A stretch of 10,723 bases of DNA from Symbiodinium natans (GCA_905221605.1 CAJNDS010000439.1:130001-140723), one strand, 5' to 3'. Shown: positions 1 to 6,635, counted from the first letter of the stretch. The notes: generated by a model from the letters alone, not told the origin. Numbers and translations are program-made.

Positions 1-115
1 TGTTCTTGCTGTTCTTGTTGTTTCGTTGCTCTCGTTGCTCTCGTTGTTCTTGTTGCTCTTCTTCTTCTTCTTCTTCTTCTTCTTCTCCTTCTTTTCTTCT
101 TCTTGTTGTTGCTGC

Positions 116-152
<37 letters not shown>

Positions 153-184
153 GCTGTTGCTGTTGCTGCTGCTGCTGCTGCTGC

Positions 185-263
<79 letters not shown>

Positions 264-277
264 GCCGGTGGTGGTGG

Positions 278-331
<54 letters not shown>

Positions 332-516
332 GGTGGTGGTTGCTCCCCTTTTTTTTTTTTTTGGTTTCTTTGTTTTTGTTGGTTGTGTTTTGTCTCTTGT
401 TGTTGTTCTTGTTGTTTTTCCTTGCCTGCTGCCGCTCTGTTTTTCCTGCTCTCTCCGTTGCTCATCATGCTGACGCTTTTTGTACCGTTACCACGCATAT
501 GTGACACAGCTGCCAT
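1..516 (-). CDS. Possible N-terminus of a polyglutamine, K/E/N-rich protein (partial, runs off left edge)
   Basis: The minus strand is open without a stop from the TAA at 544-546 down to base 1. The first ATG is at 516-514 with G at +4; further ATGs are at 498-496 and 468-463. The predicted start is M-A-A-V-S-H-M, followed by a very hydrophilic stretch rich in K, E, Q, N and R. Then come PPP, 17 Gln codons (330-280, CAG), a PHHHR break, 54 Gln codons (264-103, mixed CAA/CAG), then Lys/Glu and a Ser/Asn/Glu/Thr tail at the edge. This is the composition of a disordered, Q-rich protein region. The caution is that the whole stretch is low-complexity and all three plus-strand frames are open too, so openness proves little. 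The plus frames would encode implausible runs of Val, Cys, Leu and Phe, which favours the minus strand if anything is coded. Function unknown; an untranslated microsatellite is the main alternative. Confidence 0.3.
58..362. repeat. Compound trinucleotide microsatellite with T-run
   Basis: Blocks seen in order: (CTT)n at about 58-86, TTG with CTG interruptions at 103-264, three GTG units at 268-276, CTG x17 at 280-330, TGG x3 at 331-339, and 14 consecutive T at 349-362. The plus strand is almost purely T/G/C across the stretch. All units stay in one triplet register between 58 and 342 even where the unit changes. That fits expansion inside a coding frame (see the minus-strand frame) but also simple triplet slippage. 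Confidence 0.95.
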
Positions 517-1262
517 CGGCTGCTGTGGAGCTGGATGTAGACCTTAGCTATAGTTGCTCGGGCCTTATGCCGGAGCCGCTAGAGTCTGTCCTGCTTGACT
601 TCGTTAACGCAACTAAGCGCCATGTCTCTCACAAAGGTGCTCCAGACTTCCCACGCAAAGTCGCGGAGGTTCAGCAAGCGGTGTGGCAATGCCTAGTACA
701 AGTAGGCACGACTTGCCTACGTGCCCTACAAAATGGCACATCCTCACAAGGCTCTTGGCTGCGTGAGCTTGTTGCGGGGCTGGGAGTTGGCGTTAGTTTT
801 GCAACTTGGGTTCGCAATAAACTGGCCCCACCCAGAGACGCCCCTCGGCCGCATTCGAAGCCTACCTGGCCTCTGAAACTTGGCTTGGCAAATCCGGGGG
901 TCTCTGGATGCCTTGACATCAAAGGCAAACACGCCAACTGGAGCCCTCTCCTGGACAAGGATAGGGGAATTTTCTGGGCTTTGAAAACTTTAGGTCTAGA
1001 TGCATGCGGGCTGAGTGCTCCAAGGCTTCACTCAGACGCACGCCCCCCTAGCCAGCTGGAAGGGGTCCTCAGCTGCAGGGGCGGCCCGGCCTATGCAAGC
1101 ACAGCAGTACTCAGGATGCCCTGGCTCACACAACATTCGGCCATTCGAGAAGATGTAGGTGGCGATCGAAGAATGTGGACGGACATCCTGCTGGAAGGAG
1201 GACAGGTTCTCCATTGGGCCACCCTGGCCTTCCCCCCAGGGGGCTCTGAGAGAGACGCATGA
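480..1262 (+). pseudogene. LINE 5' coding segment with N-terminal part of APE endonuclease (frame-disrupted)
   Basis: A 260-codon open stretch with no good ATG start (it opens with TTG), so the true start lies elsewhere or is lost. The first ~130 residues are unrecognised. A GLANPG stretch at residues 135-140 (about 882-899) resembles the asparagine-containing first motif of LINE endonucleases. Residues ~199-208 (CRGGPAYAST) and 222-255 (W-T-D-I to F-P-P-G-G) resemble the strand before and at the y-x-P motif of APE-type enzymes. No convincing glutamate motif (usually S/Q-E-T/C-H) is seen between them, where it should be, so the catalytic centre may be damaged. The frame ends at TGA 1260-1262, and the reading continues one base out of register in the next segment. 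Confidence 0.55.
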
Positions 1263-1668
1263 GCTGGAAAGCCTCACCGTCGACATAGAACGTCTTCGAA
1301 ACCTTTCCGCCCCGGCGCACACTCCCCTTGTTTTATGCACAGGCGACTTGAACATGCAGCCAGATGGCTTGGGTTCTTCACCGGAACAGGCCCGAATCAG
1401 GCAGAGATCCTGGGATATATTTCTTGCTAAGCACAATTTTTGCATTTTCAACCCTGTCCCAAGTGGAGTGCCTGCCGTTCCCATTGCGCTGCCTTTCCGT
1501 AATAGGCTAGTTTCTGTTTTTCCTCACTCTACTAGGCATGACTCCCGTGGCATAGGCAGAGCCATTGACATAGTCTTCGGCAGCTCCTGCCTTTATGCAA
1601 ACGTGACCATCCACAACAGCATCCATTGCAGCAGCGTCAGCGGATGCCCTGTACACAACAAGAGGTAG
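1159..1668 (+). pseudogene. LINE endonuclease middle segment (GDLN and AIDI motifs), shifted frame
   Basis: In this frame, reading from about 1258, the sequence gives HELESL, then L-C-T-G-D-L-N-M-Q-P (GDLN at 1342-1353), the aspartate/asparagine motif of APE-type endonucleases. It is followed by R-A-I-D-I-V-F near 1555-1580, equivalent to the family's I-D-Y/L block. Residues before about 1258 are the wrong frame and are not part of the protein. A one-base register change near 1255-1261 joins it to the preceding segment; the local sequence has a C6 run, a G5 run and GAGAGAGA, where slippage mutations are likely. The segment stops at TAG 1666-1668, before the final catalytic histidine motif. 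Confidence 0.65.
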
Positions 1669-2009
1669 GCTGCGGAGACCACTTCTTACTTCAAGTCGAT
1701 GTGTCTGTCACTCCTGAAGATACCCCTAACAGCGCTGCGCCCAGGTTTCCGGGTAAGTGGTGTAATGTTGATAGGTGGGCCGCGGCGCTAAAGCGGACAC
1801 GAGCCCCTCTTGAGCAAATCACGTCGGTGGCTTTGCGTGGCTACGAAGACCGTGGCGCCAGCCCAGACGTTGCTGTCATCGCTCTTGAAGCTTCTACCAT
1901 GTTGCTGAACACCTTAGCAGGGTCCCTTCGGGACCTATGGCTTGGGGCCCAGGTCCTCGCGCGGAGCCCCAGAACAAACCTCGGCTCAGTGACATCGCAA
2001 GCCTGGTAG
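1626..2009 (+). pseudogene. LINE endonuclease C-terminal segment (GDH motif) and linker to RT
   Basis: This frame supplies G-C-G-D-H-F-L-L-Q-V, with the D-H pair at 1677-1682. It is the terminal S/G-D-H motif that closes APE-type endonucleases. It then runs about 100 residues through the linker that precedes the RT. The ATG at 1626 lies in sequence shared with the preceding frame and is unlikely to be a real start. The register differs from the segment before (change near 1650-1668) and from the RT frame after (overlap 1937-2009). The order GDLN, then IDI, then DH is correct for one endonuclease, so these are pieces of a single former gene. Confidence 0.6.
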
Positions 2010-4468
2010 AGTCAGATGCCCCCGAAGATATACAGCTGCTTGCGCAGCAACTTTGCCTCATAAAAAATGGAGGCCAACTCCTCCAAAGAACCTGCAGGCT
2101 TCTGAAACGAAAGTCTTCTGAGCCGGTAAGCTGCATGATGCAGAAGGGACGCCTCCTCACGGAAGCTGAGACCCTCCAGGCCTGGCAACAAGCCCTGACA
2201 GACCAAGGTGGTCACAACACGTGTCGCAGAGATGAGGGCTTTCAGCTCCTGGTCTCCAACCGACTAAGGACTTTGCTCGATCAGGCACACCACGAAAAAG
2301 GTAACAGCCAGGAAACTCCTTTTCTCCAACATGAGGTAGCCGACATTCTTTCACAGTGGCATCCGTCCAAGGCCATGCCCCCAGACTTATTGCCACGAGC
2401 AGTGTTCTTATGCAACAATGAACAGTGGAACGACGCAGTCTGGGCACTACAAAAGTGGGCAGGGCCATCAGGGCTCGCGCACAAACCCAGCTTGTGGCGA
2501 TCGGCGTCCTTATGCCCTATACACAAAAAGGGCAACCCCGCAGAGGTGGAGAACTTCAGGCTCATTTTCATTAAGGCCCAAATGGGCCTCCTACAGGAAA
2601 CGCTCCTTACACAAAGATGGTTAGGAGCGGTCCGCCAGTATGTGCTGCCTTGCCAAAGTGGTTTTGTTAGAGGTGTGGAAGACGCCTGGCTCCTTCTTCA
2701 CGAAACATGTGCTGAAGCCGCGTCACAGGGGCGTCCTCTTTGGACCGTCATGGGGGACTTTAGGAAAGCCTTCCCTAGTGTAATCAGGCAGGACCTCTTA
2801 CACAGTCTCGCTGATGGACCGGGTGTTTGTGGGGATAGTTTGCTGCTGCTTAACTCCATCCTGCAGAAAGACATCGTCTCCATCTGGCTCAGCGGACAAT
2901 CCGAGGTCTCGGTCACATCCGGGATCCCGGAAGGAGGCACGATAGGCCCCTTTGCCTACCCTGTTCTTCTAGATTCGCTAGTCCGAGAGCTTCTTGCCGC
3001 TGAGTGCGGCGTAGGTCTGCAAGTCAGCATCCCGGATGCTTGGACATCGATGCAATGGCGCGGACAGGGATCCCCTTGTCAGGAAACTGTCAACATTCTA
3101 AAAGCAGCCATCCAGCGAGGAACGCTGCTGCCCACCCCCACGCTACTACAGGCCGACCCCACTCTTGAAGCTTCTGCTCTAAAGGCCCTTAGCGACCTCG
3201 CCCCTCACCGACTAGCCGCCATCCTTCATGCAGATGACCCGGTTTTGTTAGGATCCAGCAGGGGTGAGCTCCAAAGGAGCTTGCGCATCGTAGCTAACTG
3301 GGCTCACAGACACGGAGCTGCTTTCCATGTCGGTGAAAACAAAACCATTTCCATGATCTGTGGACATCAAGCCGTCCCTCCGCTTCTCCCCTCCGAAACT
3401 CGGCTGTACCTCCCAGGTGTAGGCTCGGAAGCCGACTGTGCCCTACACACTAAGGCCGAGCACAAGTGGCTTGGGCTTACCTGGACCAACTCCCTTTCTT
3501 TTCACAAATCCCTTTGCCAACAAGCTACCCTCGCAAGTGCAATTTGGGGTTCAATTTGTGCACTGATTCGCAGCAAGGCCCTACCAATGGACTTGGCAAT
3601 GAGTTTGTTTCGTACTAAGGTTTTGCCCACCCTCTTACAAGGTGCCTCCATGTATGGCGTTGAGGACAACCTGGTGGGATTCCTCTCTGAACTTCAAAAC
3701 TCGTGGGCCAAACAGGTTTTCGACCTGGACACGTGGCGGAACGCAGCAGTGGCAATAGGTGAATGGGGCTGGTCTCTCCCACTCCACCTCGAAGTGGTGA
3801 TAGAGGTTGCCATGAGACGATTTAGACTCTGGCAGCTGCCAGACGACGATTCGTACAAACTTAGTTTTATGTGGAGCCACAGCATCCAGGCCTCTTGGGC
3901 CAGCAAGAGCCTGAGCTTGCTAAGGCGCTGGGACCTGCTGGATTGGGTAGAGTGGGAGGAGACACAGCGTAGCTACCGTGAATACCTGCGCGGCCATTTA
4001 GAAGGGATTTGGCTTGATACGTGGTTTACCGAAGCAGCAACATCCAGGCAGCCGCCGGCTTACACGAGCTTCCAGGCCGCCCCCAGCTGCATCATTAAAG
4101 GCGTGGCAGGATCTCCCTTCCCTTGGGAAGTGAGAGTTGCCATTTTTGCTCTCTGCAAACTGCGCGTCGGCGCACTCGTGCTAAGCTCCCTGAATGGTCG
4201 GCGCAGCTCGGCCAAGATTCAACGATGCATTTTCTGCAACACCCGCACAAGAACTGCAAGGATCCACGTGATGGCTTCCTGCAGCTACTGGCGCATAAGA
4301 CGGGAGCAAGTTAAAGACCTTTTGGGTTTGTCGGACGACCTTCAATCTGCTGATCTTTGTAGAGCTATCTTCAACTGCAACCTGCAGTGCCGAGCCTTCC
4401 CAGCCCTTACGGCCTGGGCAGCAGAAATAGACAGAGGATGCACAGGATTCTGGGCTTGCAACAAGTAA
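1937..4468 (+). CDS. LINE reverse transcriptase with C-terminal CCHC zinc finger
   Basis: An 843-codon intact frame. RT domain: the N-terminal fingers include L-C-P-I-H-K-K-G-N near residues 192-200 and Q-S-G-F-V-R at 240-245. Motif A is G-D-F-R-K-A-F-P (catalytic D274), motif B is S-G-I-P-E-G-G (328-334; many LINEs have PQG) and motif C is H-A-D-D (D433, D434). Then come G-E-N-K-T (466-470) and H-K-W-L-G-L (509-514). About 95 residues separate motifs B and C, longer than usual for LINEs, and include A-x-W and T-L-E-A-S-A-L segments. The C-terminus has C764-x2-C767-x9-H777-x4-C782, a CCHC finger usual in LINE ORF2 proteins. ATG 1937 follows a 6-bp hairpin but probably lies inside a formerly longer frame joined to the endonuclease. 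All three catalytic aspartates are present, so enzymatic activity is possible in principle. There is no RNase H domain that I recognise. Confidence 0.88.
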   Translation: MAWGPGPRAEPQNKPRLSDIASLVESDAPEDIQLLAQQLCLIKNGGQLLQRTCRLLKRKSSEPVSCMMQKGRLLTEAETLQAWQQALTDQGGHNTCRRDEGFQLLVSNRLRTLLDQAHHEKGNSQETPFLQHEVADILSQWHPSKAMPPDLLPRAVFLCNNEQWNDAVWALQKWAGPSGLAHKPSLWRSASLCPIHKKGNPAEVENFRLIFIKAQMGLLQETLLTQRWLGAVRQYVLPCQSGFVRGVEDAWLLLHETCAEAASQGRPLWTVMGDFRKAFPSVIRQDLLHSLADGPGVCGDSLLLLNSILQKDIVSIWLSGQSEVSVTSGIPEGGTIGPFAYPVLLDSLVRELLAAECGVGLQVSIPDAWTSMQWRGQGSPCQETVNILKAAIQRGTLLPTPTLLQADPTLEASALKALSDLAPHRLAAILHADDPVLLGSSRGELQRSLRIVANWAHRHGAAFHVGENKTISMICGHQAVPPLLPSETRLYLPGVGSEADCALHTKAEHKWLGLTWTNSLSFHKSLCQQATLASAIWGSICALIRSKALPMDLAMSLFRTKVLPTLLQGASMYGVEDNLVGFLSELQNSWAKQVFDLDTWRNAAVAIGEWGWSLPLHLEVVIEVAMRRFRLWQLPDDDSYKLSFMWSHSIQASWASKSLSLLRRWDLLDWVEWEETQRSYREYLRGHLEGIWLDTWFTEAATSRQPPAYTSFQAAPSCIIKGVAGSPFPWEVRVAIFALCKLRVGALVLSSLNGRRSSAKIQRCIFCNTRTRTARIHVMASCSYWRIRREQVKDLLGLSDDLQSADLCRAIFNCNLQCRAFPALTAWAAEIDRGCTGFWACNK

Positions 4469-4639
4469 AAAAATGACCGCAGTACGCCATGTTGTGACAC
4501 GCCCTCAGCTGACCTGGCTTCTGGGCCGTGCACACATGTTGCGAGGGGTTGCTGCGCAGAAACTGGTCCCATGTCCCTTGCCCCGGGGACTTTACCCCAC
4601 ACCTCGGGTGTGGAAGAGTCTACACACACACACACACAC
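4469..4639 (+). other. LINE 3' untranslated region with terminal hairpin and (AC)9 tail
   Basis: After the RT stop, about 130 bases carry no coding signal. A perfect inverted repeat follows at 4597-4613 (CCACACC, loop TCG, GGTGTGG). After a further eight bases, (AC)9 fills 4622-4639. In several LINE groups, such as eel UnaL2, the RT recognises a 3' stem-loop followed by a short tandem-repeat tail. This arrangement is the same by inspection, but recognition here is an inference. Confidence 0.7.
4597..4613 (+). promoter_or_regulatory. Perfect 7-bp hairpin, candidate RT recognition element
   Basis: Left arm CCACACC at 4597-4603, loop TCG at 4604-4606, right arm GGTGTGG at 4607-4613, with no mismatches. 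It sits 8 bases before the (AC)9 tail, close to the element's 3' terminus. The role as a reverse-transcription start signal is inferred from other LINE families. Confidence 0.55.
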
Positions 4640-5125
4640 CCTAAACTCCCCTGAGCCCTAAACCCAAAAACCCCTGCACTCTAAACCCCCAAACCCTAAA
4701 CCGCCAAAACCCCTGAAAAAAGAACCCTCAACCCTGAACCCTGGACCCAAAAAGAACCCTAACCCCTAAACCGTAAAACCCCTGATCCCACAATCCCTGA
4801 CAACCCTGGAGCCCTAAACCCAAAATTCCTAAACCCTAAAAACCCTAAAGTCTAAACCCAAGAAACCCCCTAATGCCCTAAACCCTGAAACCCCCCTAAT
4901 GCCCTAAACCCTGAAAACCCCCAAGCCCTAAACCCTAGAAAGCCCTAAACCCTAGAAAGCCCTAAACCCTTGAAAGCCCTAAACCCTAATCCCTTAAAGC
5001 CACTACATCCTACACCCTAAATTCCCCTAAACCCTACACCCTACAAAGCCCTAAACCTAAATCCTAAACCCTAAAGACCCCTGAAATCGTGCAAGCCCAG
5101 AACCCTAAACCCAAACCTGAGACCC
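4639..5125. repeat. Degenerate telomere-type array, C-strand (CCCTAAA)n
   Basis: The plant/dinoflagellate telomere unit CCCTAAA and near relatives (CCCTGAA, CCCCTAAA, CCCCAAA) recur for nearly 490 bases. The first perfect unit is 4639-4645, sharing its first C with the (AC)9 tail. Some variants form longer tandem units: 26 bp at 4868-4916 and 17 bp at 4925-4991. The degeneracy shows it is not a fresh telomere end; it reads as interstitial or subtelomeric sequence. On a chromosome this orientation places the former end to the left, on the side of the LINE. Confidence 0.9.
4868..4991. repeat. Higher-order units inside the telomere-type array (26-bp x2, 17-bp x4)
   Basis: A 26-bp period is seen at 4868 and 4894: the 23 bases CCCTAATG to CTGAAA are identical in both. 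A 17-bp unit, GCCCTAAACCCTAGAAA, starts at 4925, 4942, 4959 (one change, TAG to TTG) and 4976 (diverging at its end). This shows local tandem amplification of already mutated telomere units, as in subtelomeric satellites. Confidence 0.85.
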
Positions 5126-5161
5126 TCCACCTTATCCAAAAACAATCATGCAAGCCCAGAA
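5086..5161 (+). repeat. Direct repeat pair ATC(G/A)TGCAAGCCCAGAA
   Basis: Copies at 5086-5102 and 5145-5161 differ at one of 17 positions and lie 59 bases apart at the decaying right edge of the CCCTAAA array. This is probably a segmental tandem duplication that carried unique sequence along with telomere-type units. Confidence 0.7.
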
Positions 5162-5232
5162 ATCTTAACCAGCTCATCCGAGGTGGGAGTCGTATAAGTT
5201 TGCGACTTTCGGGATCTATGTAGGTTTGTGGG

Positions 5233-5447
5233 TAGGGTCTATCTGGAGGGGGGTAGACACCTGGTAGAGGGTTTAGGGTTTAGGGTAGGGTTTAGGGTCT
5301 ATGACGCATTGGGGGGTGGTATAGGCAGGGATAGGGTCTATGCATAGAGATCTCTGGCAAAAGAGAAGGGGCCTATTCACAGGGGTGTTTGTGAGAAACG
5401 GCTAGGTCTATCGACGCCTATCATAGGGGGCTACTCAGTAGACCTAT
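5233..5447. repeat. TTTAGGG block in reverse orientation with TAGGGTCTAT repeats
   Basis: TTTAGGG occurs at 5272-5278, 5279-5285 and 5291-5297, with a shortened TAGGG at 5286-5290. This is opposite in orientation to the array that ends near 5125. TAGGGTCTAT is repeated at 5233-5242, 5293-5302 and 5332-5341, with relatives TAGGTCTAT at 5403-5411 and the inverted TAGACCTAT at 5439-5447. The second copy overlaps the last telomere unit, so TAGGGTCTAT may be a diverged telomere-type unit. No coding signal is seen between 5126 and 5447. Confidence 0.8.
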
Positions 5448-6269
5448 CTTCCGTCTCCTTTGCAGAGCTTCCGGGAGCGGCAAAATGTACAGTACATGGT
5501 AAAGTAATTGGCGTCCCCGGAGCCTCCGGAGAGATTTTGGGAGCCCCAGGACCCTCGAGCAGCTCCCGGCAAAATGTAAACACATGATGCAAAAATGAGA
5601 AAAAAAGAAAAGGTTTGCGTTTTGGGGCTGCTAAAGAAGCGGCAAAAAACAGTTACAAACCGATAACAAAACGATAGTGCAGACAGAACAGCCAAAAAGT
5701 TGGAAATGATGAACCGGAAGGTAGACGGAATGAAGGAAAATGAATATTGAGTTTTTTGCCCAAACAGCGAAGCCATGGGGTTCTAGATGTGAGTAAGGAA
5801 AGGGATAGTGTGACGCACTGTCCGGGATCGGTGCGGGTTTGTCTCCCTTCAAGAAGCTCCTCTTCTCACCTTGTCTCCCTGGGAGCCGGATGCTGTGACG
5901 CGCTTGAGGGGAACCAGAAAACGAGACATGAGGGGAGACCATAGCACGCTACGAAGGGAGACAAATCCGGCCCCTCCCCGGAAGCGTGTCACAGCATCCG
6001 GTTCCCCGTCTCGGACACCAGAAATGAGACATGAGGGGAGACAATAGCATGACCGGTACGTCATGGAATTTACCCGGCAGACATCAGCCACCCACCAAAG
6101 AATCGGATGTTATTGGTGCTGTCGTGAAGGAACGTGTAGGGCTCAGGGTTTCGGGTTGTTTGTTCATCTTGCGTTGCAATGCTAAGCTTGTAGGCAAAGC
6201 CGTCTTTAGCCAAATCACATTCGTGAAAATACGAAGGGGAGCCTCAAGTCTAGTCTTCGTTGTTTTTGA
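5448..6269. other. Gene-poor stretch; no convincing coding sequence
   Basis: About 820 bases with only weak open frames on both strands, none with recognisable protein features. Visible structures: a 12-bp direct repeat CGGCAAAATGTA at 5478-5489 and 5567-5578; a 13-base palindrome ATGTAC-A-GTACAT at 5485-5497 overlapping its first copy; and the shuffled repeat cluster at 5838-6049. It may include introns of the downstream TMEM43-like gene, but no upstream exon could be identified. Confidence 0.6.
5838..6049. repeat. Shuffled direct and inverted repeat cluster
   Basis: Inverted pair A: TTTGTCTCCCTT at 5838-5849 and its exact complement at 5954-5965. Inverted pair B: CCGGATGCTGTGACGCGCTT at 5886-5905 and its complement at 5982-6001, with one mismatch in 20. 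Direct pair C: ACCAGAAA followed by GAGACATGAGGGGAGAC and ATAGCA, at 5913-5946 and 6017-6049. The order A, B, C, A', B', C means the A and B stems cross rather than nest. It could be a rearranged remnant of a small DNA transposon; no transposase or target duplication is seen. Confidence 0.75.
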
Positions 6270-6290
6270 AGAGTGTTTGGGTCTAGCCTG

Positions 6291-6635
6291 ATGTTCGATG
6301 CTTTACTGGTGTTCAGAAAAGTAAACCTATCCGCAGAGGAGATCGAACGACGGATCAATGCTGGTGTCCGTCTCTTCGGCTTCCTGCTCATGTGGGAGAG
6401 CTTCAACTACATGTTGCGCCCTCTCACGTGGGTGTTTTCATTCCTCTGGGTCATTGGCACCGTGCTCTTCTTCATCGTGCATGCAGGGACATTTGCTTGC
6501 GCCTGCGTTTGCTCGGGCTGCACCATTGGAACGGCCTGGATCTTCTATCGTCCTGCCTATGGTCTTTTCCTGTTTTGCGTGCCTCTGCTGGTTCTATACT
6601 TGTCACACCTGCGGGCAAACGAGCAGCACTTCTGA
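6291..6635 (+). CDS. TMEM43: TMEM43-family membrane protein, C-terminal exon or fragment
   Basis: From ATG 6291 the frame gives 114 residues; upstream it is open only to a TGA at 6267-6269. S-A-E-E-I-E-R (14-20), then G-V-R-L-F-G-F-L-L-M-W (25-35) and a membrane span resemble the C-terminus of TMEM43/LUMA proteins. The A-W-I-F-Y-R-P-A-Y-G box at 82-91 matches that family's A-W-x-F-Y-R-P-x-x-G signature. Three hydrophobic spans are visible, roughly 28-42, 46-66 and 69-85, with another hydrophobic stretch at 91-104. TMEM43 is an inner nuclear membrane/ER protein in animals; the role in algae is not known. Family members are about 400 residues, so most of the protein is missing. The homologous part may begin at an intron acceptor, TTCAG ending at 6316, before AAAAGTAAAC. 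Missing upstream exons or a truncated gene copy cannot be told apart here. Confidence 0.6.
   Translation: MFDALLVFRKVNLSAEEIERRINAGVRLFGFLLMWESFNYMLRPLTWVFSFLWVIGTVLFFIVHAGTFACACVCSGCTIGTAWIFYRPAYGLFLFCVPLLVLYLSHLRANEQHF

Larger units (their letters stand above)
480..4639 (+). mobile_element. Non-LTR retrotransposon (LINE), APE endonuclease plus RT, dinoflagellate type
   Basis: One element is inferred from endonuclease motifs followed by a reverse transcriptase and a CCHC finger on the same strand, then a 3' region with a hairpin and (AC)9 tail. The 3' boundary at 4639 is sharp because the tail runs straight into telomere-type repeats. The 5' boundary is not visible: 480 is only where the open frame begins after the microsatellite, and no target-site duplication was found. 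The endonuclease part changes frame at least twice, and a further shift separates it from the RT frame. The copy is therefore probably dead or dependent on help in trans, although the RT frame alone is undamaged. In LINE biology the endonuclease nicks target DNA and the RT copies the RNA from the exposed 3' end. Confidence 0.85.

Noticed and set aside
6-547. Three long plus-strand frames rich in Val, Cys or Leu over the microsatellite
   Set aside because: They are translations of TTG/CTG/GGT repeats; homopolymeric hydrophobic runs without any domain are not plausible proteins.
4342-4635. Minus-strand frame of 97 codons over the LINE end
   Set aside because: It lies opposite the RT C-terminus and 3' UTR, with no recognisable features; it is an antisense shadow.
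4868-4991. CRISPR-like regular repeats
   Set aside because: The 17- and 26-bp units are tandem variants of CCCTAAA with no unique spacers, in a eukaryotic context.
5444-5942. Two overlapping minus-strand frames (110 and 103 codons)
   Set aside because: The Phe/Ser-rich translation arises from A-rich plus-strand DNA; no domain, and the frames cross the repeat cluster.
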